Position numbers and translations under genes: made by a program
The notes under the pieces: generated by a model
The model's database searches: none
What the model was told of the DNA's origin: nothing
Seen by the model: only the letters and a program-made list of their open reading frames with translations
From: Bradyrhizobium sp. CB2312
Lineage (GTDB): Bacteria > Pseudomonadota > Alphaproteobacteria > Rhizobiales > Xanthobacteraceae
Assembly: GCF_029714425.1 (NCBI RefSeq)
Contig: NZ_CP121668.1
Location: 3,121,501 to 3,185,500, forward strand
Direction of reading: 5' to 3'
DNA length: 64,000 nucleotides
Shown here: positions 16,906 to 28,332 of the stretch, piece after piece
Layout: each line of letters opens with the position of its first letter
Numbering within the stretch: the stretch's first letter is position 1

Positions 16906-18012
16906 TCACACGCCTAGCGGGACGCGCTGGCCGATTGACCAAATGAAGCCGAGCAGCTCCCGCGCAACTGCAGCGGTCGCGACAACTGAGCGTTTCCCGC
17001 GCGCGGTTAACTTCCGATAGGTCTTGTGTAGACGTAGCTGGGCCTTCCAGGCCAGAGCAGCGATGTCTTGTGAAACCGGCGGGCAACGCTCTTTCATCCA
17101 CTGCCCGACCTTCGGCGTCGTTCGATAACTCCAGGCGGCTTCACATAGCACCGCCCGTGCAATCGAGCTGCCGGCCTTGGTAATACCGCGCGGCCTTGCC
17201 GTCCCGCCGCTGCTGTGCTCACCGGGAGCGAGGCCGAAGTAGGCAACGAGCTGGCGCGGATGAGCGAACCGGGAGAAGTCTCCGACCTCAGCGAGCACAG
17301 TGGCAGCGACGATTGGACCGACGCCTTTCAATGCTTGCAGAGCCTGCATCTGCTTGGCCCACGGAGAGTCGGTGATCACTTCTCGGATTTGCTGCTCGAT
17401 TCCTGCCTTGCGGGCCTCATTATGCTCGAGCGCGTTGAGGTAGGTCTGGAACGCAATCTGTTGTGCCGGATGAGCGAACGTTCTGTTGCAGAGCCACATT
17501 CGGTGTCGGCGACTCCAGGCCTTACCTTCGAAGCGCAAGTCGCAACGGAGCATGAACGACTGGATGCGGATGCGGTCCCGGCGGACATCTTGACCGGCTG
17601 CGTGTCGCGCCCGTATCAGGTCGCGCAGCGCTTCATGAAGCGCGTCCGGCACCCAGACATAGCTGAGCTCACCGGCCCGGTGCAGACGAGCGAGAGCGAT
17701 AGCGTCGCGCCGGTCATTCTTGATCCGATCGCCCGGCTTTCGTGGCGTCAACGAAGGGGCGCACACTCTGCAGATCATCCCCATCGCCGAGAGTTGACGT
17801 TGAACGTTGTAGCCGCAAGACCCAGCCTCGTAGACGAATTCGATGACACCGTGTCGCCGCGCCAGACTCCGAGCGAACTTTCCGATTGCTGCCGGTTCGT
17901 TCATGATCGTGCCGACATGCCGAACCTCACCGGCTCGTCCAGCGTCCGCCACCGCGACAGAAATTGTCTCCTTGTGTACGTCGAGACCAACGAAGGCACA
18001 AACCCCTTGCAT
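16906..18012 (-). CDS. IS110-family DEDD transposase
   Basis: 368 residues. The N-terminal RuvC-like DEDD domain starts VCAFVGLDVHKETISVAVAD; a second acidic motif is in KNDRRDAIALARL. The C-terminal transposase-20 domain holds LKGVGPIVAATVLAEVGDFS, AYFGLAPGEHSSGG and the catalytic-Ser-like KAGSSIARAVL. GGAG stands 6 bases before the ATG. It appears intact, so it may be the only active transposase in the nested set. Confidence 0.9.
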   Translation of the reverse strand: MQGVCAFVGLDVHKETISVAVADAGRAGEVRHVGTIMNEPAAIGKFARSLARRHGVIEFVYEAGSCGYNVQRQLSAMGMICRVCAPSLTPRKPGDRIKNDRRDAIALARLHRAGELSYVWVPDALHEALRDLIRARHAAGQDVRRDRIRIQSFMLRCDLRFEGKAWSRRHRMWLCNRTFAHPAQQIAFQTYLNALEHNEARKAGIEQQIREVITDSPWAKQMQALQALKGVGPIVAATVLAEVGDFSRFAHPRQLVAYFGLAPGEHSSGGTARPRGITKAGSSIARAVLCEAAWSYRTTPKVGQWMKERCPPVSQDIAALAWKAQLRLHKTYRKLTARGKRSVVATAAVARELLGFIWSIGQRVPLGV

Positions 18013-18175
18013 TGCATTCTCCTTCCTTGCCGGGTCCATCCCCGGGTGTAGCGCGGCAATCTGGGTAGGAAGTGCGCGGCGATCAGGATGGCGAGGCAGT
18101 GTCGCGGCCTGATGATGATTGCCGCGATGATTGTCGCGCGCAAGAGTTTTGTTGAACTCTGATTGTCGCGCAGCG

Positions 18176-20534
<2,359 letters not shown>

Positions 20535-20933
20535 AACCCCGCCGGCCGCGATCACCAGTCGGCGCGGTCCTCCTCGGGATCGCGCCGACGCTGGGCTCGT
20601 AACTCCGGTCGGGCTACGCCCTCCCTACGTCACGAGCCCAGCGAAACTCTCTCACCTTGATTGACGCTGCCTTCCATCCTGATCGCCGCGCGACACCCCG
20701 GGGGACGCGCAGGATGCGATCCCGAGCAGGAAAAGGCCATGTCATCTGGCCGGCGACGGTGGACGGCGTGGTGTCGCTGACGGCAGCTCAGATGGGCTAT
20801 TTGCTGGAGGCGATCGACTGGCGCAACCCCCAACATAGTTGGCGGCCGCAGAGCGCAGGATAAGCAGCGCAATAGTCCCGTGAGATTGCAAAAAGGTCGC
20901 GCCAAATCGCGGCTTTTGTGATTCCATCGGTGC

Positions 20934-22562
20934 ATGGGTGATGGTCCCGAAAATCTGCCGGAAGATATAAAGGCGCTGCAGGCGGCGTTACTGGCCACGC
21001 GGGCCGAACTTGCCAGCGTTCGCGCCCAGCAGTCCGACGACCAGGCGCTGATCGTGCACCTGAAGCTGCAGATCCAAAAGCTGAACCGCGATCGTCATGG
21101 CCCTCGCTCGGAGCGTACCGCAAGGCTGCTGGATCAGCTCGAACTGACGTTGGAGGAGCTCGAGGCTTCTGCGCCTGAGGACGAACTCGCTGCCGAAATG
21201 GCCGCGGCCAAGACGACGAAGGTGGCCTCGTTCACGCGCAAGCGGCCGTCGCGCCAGCCGTTCCCGGACCATCTCTCTCGCGAGCGGGTGCTTGTGCCGG
21301 GACCGACGTCGTGCATCTGCTGCGGCGGTATGCGGCTGTCCAAGCTTGGCGAGGACATCACCGAGACGCTGGAGGTGATCCCGAAGTCCTGGAAGGTGAT
21401 CCAGCACGTCCGGGAGAAGTTCAGCTGCCGTGATTGCGAGAAGATCAGCCAGTCCCCGGCGCCGTTCCAAGTCATCGACCGTGGTTGGGCCGGCCCCAGC
21501 TTACTGGCGATGGTGCTGTTCGAGAAGTTCGGCCAGCACCAGCCGCTGAACCGTCAGGCCGAACGCTATGGCAAGGAAGGCGTGCCGATCAGCCTGTCGA
21601 CCCTCGCCGACCAGGTTGGTGGCTGCACTGTTGCGCTGACGCCCTTGTTCCGGCGCCTCGAGGCCCATGTGCTGAGTGCCGAGCGATTGCACGGGGATGA
21701 CACGACGGTGCCGGTCCTGGCCAAAGGCAAGACCGACACCGGCCGCATCTGGGTCTATGTACGCGACGACAAGCCTTTTGGTGGGCAGGCCCCGCCGGGG
21801 GCAGTGTTTTATTACTCACGCGACCGCGCCGGCGAGCATCCCCAGGCCCATCTGGCCGGCTATAGCGGCATCTTCCAGGCCGATGCCTATGGTGGCTACG
21901 GCAAGCTTTACGAGGCGGGCCGCAACGCAGGTCCGATCCTGGAAGCCGCGTGCTGGGTCCATGCCCGACGGCCGTTCTTCGTGATGGCTGATCTGGCAGA
22001 GAATGCGCGCCGCAAAGTGCAGGGCAAAAAGCCGGCGGTGATCTCGCCTCTGGCGCTGGAAGCAGTGCGCCGGATCGATGCCCTGTTCGAGATCGAGCGC
22101 GGCATCAACGGCGAGACGCCCCAGCGGCGCCGGGCCGTACGCCAGGAGCTCAGCGCCCCACTGGTCGCTGATTTGCAAACCTGGATGCGTGAGCAACGCG
22201 CCAAGCTCTCACGGCGCAACGATGTCGCCAAGGCAATGGACTACATGCTCAAGCGCTGGGATGCGTTTACCCGCTTCCTCGACGATGGCCGCATCTGCCT
22301 GTCGAACGACGCCGCCGAGCGAGCCCTGCGCGGCATCGCCCTGGGGCGGAAGTCTTGGCTGTTCTGTGGCTCCGACCGCGGCGGCGACCGTGCCGCGATG
22401 ATGTACAGCCTGATCGTCACAGCCAAAATGAACGACGTGGATCCACAAGCTTGGCTCGCCGACGTCCTGGCACGCATCGCTGCACATCCCGTACAACGGC
22501 TCGACGAACTTTTGCCCTGGAATTGGCGCGACCGAAATAAGCAAGTCAACCAAGCAGCCTGA
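20934..22562 (+). CDS. IS66 TnpC transposase
   Basis: 542 residues. N-terminal coiled coil ([20 protein letters not shown]), zinc-finger region with CICCGGMRL and CRDCEK, then the DDE catalytic region ([34 protein letters not shown]) and C-terminal [20 protein letters not shown]. The reading frame is complete. It ends 17 bases before the right inverted repeat. Confidence 0.92.
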   Translation: MGDGPENLPEDIKALQAALLATRAELASVRAQQSDDQALIVHLKLQIQKLNRDRHGPRSERTARLLDQLELTLEELEASAPEDELAAEMAAAKTTKVASFTRKRPSRQPFPDHLSRERVLVPGPTSCICCGGMRLSKLGEDITETLEVIPKSWKVIQHVREKFSCRDCEKISQSPAPFQVIDRGWAGPSLLAMVLFEKFGQHQPLNRQAERYGKEGVPISLSTLADQVGGCTVALTPLFRRLEAHVLSAERLHGDDTTVPVLAKGKTDTGRIWVYVRDDKPFGGQAPPGAVFYYSRDRAGEHPQAHLAGYSGIFQADAYGGYGKLYEAGRNAGPILEAACWVHARRPFFVMADLAENARRKVQGKKPAVISPLALEAVRRIDALFEIERGINGETPQRRRAVRQELSAPLVADLQTWMREQRAKLSRRNDVAKAMDYMLKRWDAFTRFLDDGRICLSNDAAERALRGIALGRKSWLFCGSDRGGDRAAMMYSLIVTAKMNDVDPQAWLADVLARIAAHPVQRLDELLPWNWRDRNKQVNQAA

Positions 22563-22595
22563 GTGACCGCTACGCGGTCCTCACCGGATGCTTAC

Positions 22596-22603
22596 GAAAG
22601 TAG
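22596..22603. repeat. IS66 target duplication, right
   Basis: GAAAGTAG, matching 15932-15939. The bases that follow (22604-22713) are the displaced 3' end of the response-regulator gene. Confidence 0.85.
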
Positions 22604-22713
22604 CGGCTAAACGTCGCCGAATTGTGTGGCCGAGTGCCACTTCTCGCGGCGTAACGACGTCGCCCGATGCTCGTGATCAATGCACGCCACTTTCCACGCT
22701 GCCGTCGAGGTAG

Positions 22714-23030
22714 GACCGACCACTCGCGTGGTTCGGGCGACACCCATCATCCGCTACATGATCGGCAGCGCGTGCCCGGATACGCCAACCACAAGGGTTG
22801 GAGCGCGAGGTGGGTCGATTGTCCCTGCCGGAGACCATCGATTGCTAAGGTACTTTGGGAAAGCCGTAACGGCGCGGGACCGCGCGGCCTTCATTTTGTA
22901 TTTGACCCGGGTGAGTTTTGGCTTTGCGCCGGGGCGGCTTCTCGAGATTTGCCGCCTAACCCATTGCTGTTGCGCGCCCGATTGTTGACGACCCTGGCTG
23001 AACGATGAGCGGTAGCGTTCGCATCTCGCG
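22714..23030. other. No gene seen
   Basis: The short frames here are low quality. The segment near 22898-22925 (GTATTTGACCCGGGTGAGTTTTGGCTTT) recurs in similar form near 25480-25507, so it may be part of a dispersed repeat. Confidence 0.35.
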
Positions 23031-23780
23031 TCAACGAAGGTCCACAAATTTGCAACCGGTCCACAGCGCCTCAGCGTTGCGCTGATCTATCTCCTGCGAA
23101 TTCTCAAATGAGAAGCTCGTGCCGTTCACCCAGCAGTAGAGTTGTTCGACGATTGGGATCGACGCATTCAGCAATTTGGTTTCGTCACCATGCTTCATCG
23201 GCTGAACGGGTCCGTTCTTCTCGCGGCGCGTTGTTTCGAGCGAGTGCGCAAGATGCTTGTCGCGGATGTTCATGATCGCGTTCAATCGCGTTGAACTGAG
23301 AACTGTGCGAGCGGATTTGATTGCGTGTTCCAGTCCAGTCAGAGCCAGCGACGCGCGCTCGTCTGCGTATGCGTCCGCACGCCCGAACATGTGACGGCCG
23401 CGCTCCTCCTCAGCCAGCATTTCGATGATCTCGGCATCATCGATCAGTTCGACGACGGTCGGAATGTTCTCCTTGTCAAGATCGATGCCGTCCCAGATTG
23501 CGCAAAGGCGCACGATCTCGATCTGGAGCATGCTGCGCTGAAACGCATTGAACGCGTTCGCCGCATAGGAACGGGGAATTTGAGAAGCAAGCAGCGGCGA
23601 GAACACAACGAACGAGTTGTTGGCGTGAAGTTCGATCACATAGAGGAAGTGATCGATGATCTTCGTCATTTTGGCTTCGGCAAGCCTGATCCGTTCTGGT
23701 CTCGGCAGGTCGTTAATTTCGATCTTCTTCTTTTTCTGCTTTTTCTTCTGCTTCATCTTGACCCGGCTTTGCTTGGACAT
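23031..23780 (-). CDS. AbiU2/HEPN-like protein
   Basis: 249 residues. A lysine-rich start (KMKQKKKQKKKKIEI) is followed by a helical domain with LASQIPRSYAANAFNAFQRS, EIVRLCAIWDGIDLDKENIP and TVVELIDD, resembling the AbiU2 HEPN-type family of abortive-infection proteins. NIRDKHLAHSLE supplies a HEPN-style R...H pair. Possible RNase-type defence protein; substrate and toxicity are unknown. The gene is more A+T rich than its IS66 neighbour, in line with transfer. It may be co-transcribed with 23794-24015. Confidence 0.6.
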   Translation of the reverse strand: MSKQSRVKMKQKKKQKKKKIEINDLPRPERIRLAEAKMTKIIDHFLYVIELHANNSFVVFSPLLASQIPRSYAANAFNAFQRSMLQIEIVRLCAIWDGIDLDKENIPTVVELIDDAEIIEMLAEEERGRHMFGRADAYADERASLALTGLEHAIKSARTVLSSTRLNAIMNIRDKHLAHSLETTRREKNGPVQPMKHGDETKLLNASIPIVEQLYCWVNGTSFSFENSQEIDQRNAEALWTGCKFVDLR

Positions 23781-23793
23781 GGCGCAATGGGGC

Positions 23794-24015
23794 CTAAGCC
23801 CGGAGGGCTGACAACAGACCAGCACGGTTTATCCCCGCGTTTCTAGCCTCCGTTGTGCTCGCCACGTCATCCACCGCAATCTGTAGCGGCTTGCCTGTTC
23901 GGCGCGGCCCAGCGATCTTGTCCCGTATGGGCACCAAGTCACGCGAGAGGATTACGGCCCGTCCGTCCGGGCAGCGGGCGCGTAGAGCACGAGGGTGACA
24001 AGGAGACCGCAGCAC
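23794..24015 (-). CDS. Small hypothetical protein or fragment
   Basis: 73 residues from a GTG, with CPDGRAVILSRDLVPIRDKI and VDDVASTTEARNAGINRAGL. The phrase-like composition suggests real coding. It ends 13 bases before the AbiU2-like start on the same strand, so the two could be a unit. No domain is recognised, and the arginine-rich beginning suggests that the true start is later. Confidence 0.35.
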   Translation of the reverse strand: MLRSPCHPRALRARCPDGRAVILSRDLVPIRDKIAGPRRTGKPLQIAVDDVASTTEARNAGINRAGLLSALRA

Positions 24016-24141
24016 CGTTCACCCAGTAATACCAAGCGTCCAGCACGTGGACGCCGAGCACAGAACATGAGCGGTGATTCTGAGCAGGAATTATTTTGCT
24101 GATGGCATGGTCGGTTGCTTGGGCACTTTACATCTCTGCCC

Positions 24142-25359
24142 TCATGAGCGACCGAATGTACGGCGCGAGTAGCTTGAGATTACAGACGTGACCCGTCTGC
24201 GAAACTCTCGCACGTCGGCGGGTTCCCTGAAATGCGCATCCTTGATCACGGGCGTCAGCTCGTTGCGAAGGGCTTCAGGCAGTGCGGCCATAAGTTCGTT
24301 CAGCGGTCCGTGAGGTGGAATTCGGACTAAATGTCCCCCAATTATTGCTACCCCGGGACCGCAGTTGATCACGCCCCAGAGGATGATCGCGATAATATCG
24401 TCCCGCTTGCCGCGCGGAATTCGGAGAGGTGGGGGGCTCAATAAGAATCCATGTCCGGCGGAGGAACCAGCATTGGTATGTAGTTCACCCCAGCCGACAA
24501 TTGCCCCGGAATCATTCATTTGAATTGCAAAGTCTAGACTCCAACCGGATCCGGACGGGAAGAGATCGCTTACCGCTGTGATAAACCCTCCGCTTTGAAG
24601 ATAGTAGTTAAATTCGTGCTCAAACAAGATTTGACCGTTAGCATTGAGGTCAAGAATTTGGCCATTTGAGAATGGCGTGAGTGTGTTGGTGGTGGCATCG
24701 TAAATTGCCTGTACTTCGGGGCCGCCCCGACCAAAAAACCAAACCCACAGCTTGTCGTCGTTGGTGATGCGAATTCCATTGGACTCGACGATGGGATTTG
24801 CCACCGCGTGCAGATTTGCACCATCGTAAAAGACGGGCACTTCGAGCTGATCGAAGCCTAGTACCCACCCTTGAACTCCGATTGCGTGGCCAAGATCGTT
24901 GATATCTTTCAATTCAAGGAAGGCCGTCGATCCGGGTGGTTGCGACGGTAACGTTGGCAACACCCAAGTAACCGCCTGGGTGTTGTGGTTGAAGATAAAA
25001 CCTCTCTGATCATCCAAGACGCTCCAGCTTTTTGCCGCTGTTCCCACCACATCGCTGGAATTGTTCAGCGCCAGGGGTCCAATTGCGGGATAACCCGGAA
25101 TTGCGATCGGCTCGGTCGTATTCGTTTGAAGATTGTAAAGCGCGTATTCCCGCCCGGTGGAGCCCTGCACTCTGGCGAGGACAACGCGCTCGTTGTTGAT
25201 GGCCAGTACAGCTATGATCTCAGATGGAAGAGTGATGAGTGTGCCGTCCACGAGGCGGACAAAGTTTGGCGGGTTCAACCCGGAGCCCAGGATGACGTCG
25301 CCTCGATTGCTTATTCCTTGTGGCCGCATCGGACCAAGATCTACGACAGAATAGCCCAT
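24142..25359 (-). CDS. HAF-like repeat protein, probably a beta-propeller
   Basis: 405 residues beginning MGYSVVDLGPMRPQGISNRG. It contains repeats with the pattern (A/D)(L/I)N(N/D)xGxxVG (for example LALNNSSDVVGTA, DINDLGHAIGVQG, QMNDSGAIVGWGE), the HAF-type extracellular repeat. No signal peptide is visible. The C-terminal 100 residues have one hydrophobic stretch (IIAIILWGVINCGPGVAIIG) and a charged end. It is markedly more A+T rich than the backbone, which argues for recent transfer. Function unknown. Confidence 0.6.
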   Translation of the reverse strand: MGYSVVDLGPMRPQGISNRGDVILGSGLNPPNFVRLVDGTLITLPSEIIAVLAINNERVVLARVQGSTGREYALYNLQTNTTEPIAIPGYPAIGPLALNNSSDVVGTAAKSWSVLDDQRGFIFNHNTQAVTWVLPTLPSQPPGSTAFLELKDINDLGHAIGVQGWVLGFDQLEVPVFYDGANLHAVANPIVESNGIRITNDDKLWVWFFGRGGPEVQAIYDATTNTLTPFSNGQILDLNANGQILFEHEFNYYLQSGGFITAVSDLFPSGSGWSLDFAIQMNDSGAIVGWGELHTNAGSSAGHGFLLSPPPLRIPRGKRDDIIAIILWGVINCGPGVAIIGGHLVRIPPHGPLNELMAALPEALRNELTPVIKDAHFREPADVREFRRRVTSVISSYSRRTFGRS

Positions 25360-25660
25360 GGGGTGTCTCCTGCAGATTGCAAGTGTTTCTTAGCACGGTC
25401 TGGTCGAGGGCACTTTGGGATCGTCTCCTATTGCGTGTTCGCGGTCGCGGTGCGGGAGAACGACCTCGCCCCTTCGTGCGTATTTGATCCGGGTAATTTT
25501 GGCTTTCCTTGGAACTTACGTGGACTGTATCTCAAGTAGGGGCCATAGTTTGGCGGCGTGTTGCCGAGGAGGTGCCTCTGTTCGCTTGAGCACCTTGGCT
25601 GTGAAAATCACCAGCCGATGCGCGACCAGAGGCTCAAGAGCACGTTCGCCATCATCCCTT
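25360..25660. other. Intergenic stretch upstream of repeat AB
   Basis: No ORF is convincing. TGCGTATTTGATCCGGGTAA near 25479 parallels 22894-22915, a dispersed fragment. Confidence 0.3.
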
Positions 25661-26027
25661 GAGCAGTTCTTACGTCCCCGCAAACTGGACGGGCTCCAGC
25701 CTCTGGATGATGGCTGGAGCCCGCAGAGCCGCCGTTGGGCTTAAGCGGCTCGACCGGGTGAACCGGATGGGGGACCCCGGTCGCGTTAAATCATCGGCAT
25801 TGCCAGAACGTCGGCTTGACCTAGGTCAATCGCGCCGCGTGCGGTCCTAAGTTTTTCACCGATCGCACAGGGGACGGCCCCAGCCAATGGGGCTTGGCCG
25901 GGGTCGGATTCCAAGAGCCGCGCATCCTAGCAGCTCTCACCGGGTTCGAGCCCGGTGCAGCGAGGATTCAAATTGCGAGATGTTCCCGCTATAACTTATG
26001 TGCAAAATGTAAGTTCGTTTTTTGCTG
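25661..26027. repeat. Structured repeat AB, copy 1 (candidate non-coding RNA)
   Basis: A run of hairpins: CTCCAGCC..GGCTGGAG, GAGCCGC..GCGGCTC, GACCGGG..CCCCGGTC, GGCCCC..GGGGTC and CACCGGG-TTCGAG-CCCGGTG. The second copy (30581-30692 plus 33806-34046) keeps these stems, although it is split by IS66. A palindromic FNR-like box lies inside. It looks like an RNA element or a mobile palindromic unit; no reading frame is conserved through it except its last nine codons on the minus strand. Confidence 0.65.
25816..25829. promoter_or_regulatory. FNR/FixK-type box in repeat AB
   Basis: TTGACCTAGGTCAA is a perfect dyad of the TTGA-N6-TCAA form bound by FNR/FixK-type regulators. A TAAGTT hexamer is centred 28 bases downstream on the plus strand (25848-25853), a little short of class II spacing. 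If active, transcription would run rightward into the hairpins. Confidence 0.5.
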
Positions 26028-26090
26028 CTCGGTCGCCGCCAAACGTTCAAGCTGCACAGCTCGCTCCAGATATTCGACCAGAAGCTTCAT
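25989..26090 (-). CDS. MKLLVEYLERA-type protein with repeat-derived tail
   Basis: 33 residues: MKLLVEYLERAVQLERLAAT, identical at the start to the 14879-15031 product, then EQQKTNLHFAHKL from repeat AB. The same EQQKTNLHFA tail ends the phasin at 34017. GGGAGAGCGGG precedes the ATG. It is probably truncated by the repeat; whether a stable product is made is unclear. Confidence 0.45.
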   Translation of the reverse strand: MKLLVEYLERAVQLERLAATEQQKTNLHFAHKL

Positions 26091-26482
26091 CCCGCTCTCC
26101 CTCTATCGTCCTCCCCTTACAATACGAAACCTCGGAGCCGCCAGCTTGTCAGGCGGAACGCGAACGGGCGTGAACTTTGTATCGGTCCGCTGAGCGCGCT
26201 TGCAGTTCGGGCAGACAAAGAGGTGGGCGATTAACGGATCCGGAGTGTCTCGCACCAACTCCGAGCGAAACCATCTCATGGGTGATCCGGCAATTCGGAC
26301 AGTCCGGGGCTTCGAGATGCCCCAGCGCGTTCCTTAGACGATCCATGCCTGTCCCCAATTGCTCCGGGAAAAGCTAGCAAGGAACTCGCCCTCGGAATGT
26401 ATTAAAAGATACACTCGGCCGGATTAGGACGGCTGAAATAACAACCTATTCTTTTTGGCCGGGGTGCAGTTCGGCCTTTTCT
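26030..26482. repeat. Island repeat C, copy 2
   Basis: The partner of 14971-15423 in the same orientation, with the same gene remnants. Its left end coincides with the end of repeat AB. Confidence 0.8.
26103..26346 (-). pseudogene. Zinc-ribbon gene, copy 2, frameshifted
   Basis: Encodes, with one base skipped, MDRLRNALGHLEAPDCPNCR, MRWFRSELVRD, AHLFVCPNCKRAQRTDTKF and a basic tail. Here the first CPNC is intact, and the extra base lies just after it, in CGGATCACCCATGAGATGG (near 26286-26293). The lesion therefore differs from copy 1. The two CPNC motifs would bind one zinc ion. Role unknown; similar short rhizobial zinc-ribbon proteins have no assigned function. Confidence 0.7.
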
Positions 26483-26524
26483 TCAAATGATATAGATGTT
26501 CTTAGTTGAAAATCAGAAGCCCTC

Positions 26525-26752
26525 TTACTGTTTCGGCACTCTGATTTCCCGGACTGTCATCTCGGCCAGAGCGACGGCGTCACTAACGCCGCGCATGTGA
26601 ATGTCGATCATCCTCTTGGCGACGAGATCACAAATCGGATCGCTTCGATCCACCAAGTCGAGCTTGCGCAGGGCGTGGTTGAAGGCGAGTTCAAGAACGT
26701 GTTCTTGTTCGTGGGTAAGATCGATATTCGCAATCAGCCGTGAAATCGGCAT
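26525..26752 (-). CDS. Small helical hypothetical protein
   Basis: 75 residues: MPISRLIANIDLTHEQEHVL, then ELAFNHALRKLDLVDRSDPI and AKRMIDIHMRGVSDAVALAE. The HEQEHVLELAFNHAL pattern is typical of a rhizobial small-protein family I recall with no known role. GGGAG stands 8 bases ahead of the chosen ATG; the ATG at 26758 would be too close to it. Confidence 0.65.
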   Translation of the reverse strand: MPISRLIANIDLTHEQEHVLELAFNHALRKLDLVDRSDPICDLVAKRMIDIHMRGVSDAVALAEMTVREIRVPKQ

Positions 26753-27045
26753 GACCATTGCTCCCTTGTTTAGGCGGGAGCGCAAACGGGTCTCTCAGTC
26801 ACCGATTGAAGCCACGGACCGGGCGGTGATGAAACTACGCTGTTCCTTAGCGGCTTAGCAGTCAATGCCCTGAGAGTGCCAAAAAGAACACAATTAGGGC
26901 TCTCTCAACGTCCTGTCTCGGTAGGGTGTTCGCTTTGGGCTTCGAGGCTGTCGGCGCGTAACCGGGACTCTTCCACGATTTCGAGCAAGGCCGCCCCAAG
27001 CAGCCGCCGTACCGCATCATGGTTGGCCGATAGCGCGCGTCGTCC

Positions 27046-27085
27046 AAAAAACGGCCCCAACTCTTCGCATCCAAAGTTGGGGCCG
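27046..27085 (-). terminator. Rho-independent terminator
   Basis: GGCCCCAACT..AGTTGGGGCC stem (27053-27062, 27075-27084) followed on the minus strand by six T (27051-27046). Nearly the same stem and T-run recur at 27236-27274. Confidence 0.75.
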
Positions 27086-27235
27086 AAAGCACAGGGCCAG
27101 CATTGGGCTCTTCGCCAGCCCAAGGTCAGCATGCACCGGCACCGAGTCGATTGCGATATAGCGAACGGATATCTGCGAACCGCCCGCGCGGCGAGATCGA
27201 GGACGCGGCCGAACGCGAGTGCTAATCGCGGATCG

Positions 27236-27274
27236 AAAAAACGGCCCCAACTCAGGGGGCGCTGAGTTGGGGCC
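27236..27274 (-). terminator. Rho-independent terminator, second copy
   Basis: GGCCCCAACTCAG..CTGAGTTGGGGCC stem of 13 bp (27243-27255, 27262-27274) followed on the minus strand by six T. The 150 bases between the two terminators carry no good ORF. Confidence 0.78.
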
Positions 27275-27402
27275 AACACACGCAGGTACCAGCCAGATCA
27301 TGCTGGTCACAAGCCCAACGTGTACGGGGCTCGGTAGTTCGGGCGATAGGGCAATAGATGTATGGGTGGCGCGATCGGTTCCGTTCCTGCTAATACGCCG
27401 CC

Positions 27403-27840
27403 ATGACCGATCTGACGCGTCGCCGAAGCGACAACGACCGACACGAGACCTGGCACATCTATTTCGGCGACGTCCTCATCGGAACGATCGGCATCCGCGC
27501 TGGCGTTCCGACAAGCGGTGATCAGTGGGGCTGGAAACTTGGGTTCTATCCGGGCATGGAACCCGGCACGCAGCGCTCCGGCTCGTCCGCGACATTCGAT
27601 GAAGCCCGCGCCGCATTCGAGCGCGCGTGGCAGGACGTAGAACCGACGCTTCGCGAGGACGATTTTGAAGCTTGGCGGCGAGACCGCGACTTCCACGCGT
27701 GGAAGTATCGCATGCAAGCTGGGGGGTACCGGATGCCAACGCAAAGCGCCAACGGCTGGTCGAGGTGCTTCTGCGGAGAGCTGATCCCGATTGCCTGCGA
27801 GTTGCACGTTCACACCGCTCACCGGGGGATCGGCGCATGA
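27403..27840 (+). CDS. Hypothetical rhizobial protein
   Basis: 145 residues: TWHIYFGDVLIGTIGIRAGV, DQWGWKLGFYPGMEPGTQRS, GSSATFDEARAAFERAWQDV, then a WRRDRDFHAWKY segment and a Cys-containing end. The GW-LGFYPG---G---G-A-TFDEAR-AFE-AW pattern is one I associate with conserved rhizobial hypothetical proteins. The last 30 residues contain Cys and His that may bind metal. It is coupled to the next gene by ATGA. Confidence 0.65.
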   Translation: MTDLTRRRSDNDRHETWHIYFGDVLIGTIGIRAGVPTSGDQWGWKLGFYPGMEPGTQRSGSSATFDEARAAFERAWQDVEPTLREDDFEAWRRDRDFHAWKYRMQAGGYRMPTQSANGWSRCFCGELIPIACELHVHTAHRGIGA

Positions 27841-28103
27841 AGCGCGTTGGGGACCGTCCCTACGCCGACCCGGAGGCAGCCGCACGCAAACTGATCGAGC
27901 TTGCCGCCAGCATCCCGCCGGTTCAGGATGGGCGCATTCACATCGAGAAGATCAACGCGCCGTTCCTCTTCCAGCTCAAGGCGAGCGGTCCGGAGTTCGG
28001 CGCTGGGATCAAGTATGCAATCGAGAAGGGCTGGCTCGAATTGCACGAGAGCGGCACCTATGTGCGGCTACGCCATAAGCCTGACGACCCAGTCATCTTC
28101 TGA
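27837..28103 (+). CDS. Small hypothetical protein
   Basis: 88 residues: VGDRPYADPEAAARKLIELA, HIEKINAPFLFQLKASGPEF, GAGIKYAIEKGWLELHESGT and YVRLRHKP. The C-terminal half (YAIEKGWLELHESGTYVRL) resembles a winged-helix wing and may bind nucleic acid. It overlaps the previous stop by ATGA, so it is co-translated. Confidence 0.62.
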   Translation: MKRVGDRPYADPEAAARKLIELAASIPPVQDGRIHIEKINAPFLFQLKASGPEFGAGIKYAIEKGWLELHESGTYVRLRHKPDDPVIF

Positions 28104-28149
28104 GCCTTGCAGACATCCGATGTAGCGTGATCGCCAGTCCGATCGTCAC

Positions 28150-28332
28150 CTAGCGCTCCGTGAGAAAAATCACTGATCGGTCCTCGAATTCACTGACTGG
28201 GAGATGGCCTGCGGCTGCTGTTAGTGCCGCAACAGATATCGTTCTCGCAGGCACGGCGCGGTGAACAGGAACCATGGCCGCAGTCACGGCGGCAGCAATA
28301 ACGAGAGCAAAGGCGGCAATTTGCTTGGTCAT
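28150..28332 (-). CDS. Small secreted peptide
   Basis: 60 residues: MTKQIAAFALVIAAAVTAAM is a signal-like start, followed by PVHRAVPARTISVAALTAAA and SEFEDRSVIFLTER. GGAG stands 7 bases before the ATG. It resembles short exported peptides found in several copies in Bradyrhizobium, with no known role. Confidence 0.6.
   Translation of the reverse strand: MTKQIAAFALVIAAAVTAAMVPVHRAVPARTISVAALTAAAGHLPVSEFEDRSVIFLTER

Larger units (their letters stand above)
26753..27402. other. Gene-poor stretch with two terminators
   Basis: Holds the two minus-strand terminators at 27046-27085 and 27236-27274. A minus-strand frame at 26905-27030 reads well (VRRLLGAALLEIVEESRLRA) but has no start short of the terminators, so it is probably a gene remnant. 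Confidence 0.4.

Noticed and set aside
25935..25960. CACCGGGTTCGAGCCCGGTG resembles a tRNA T-arm (also near 33959)
   Set aside because: No acceptor, D or anticodon arms can be folded around it, and the loop is 6 or 8 bases, not 7. It is one hairpin of repeat AB.
26753..26785. Longer start for the 26525-26752 gene
   Set aside because: The upstream codons (MRSRLNKGA) overlap the ribosome-binding site.
26905..27279. Long minus-strand frame including VRRLLGAALLEIVEESRLRA
   Set aside because: It would have to be translated through two strong terminators. Only the last 40 residues look coding.
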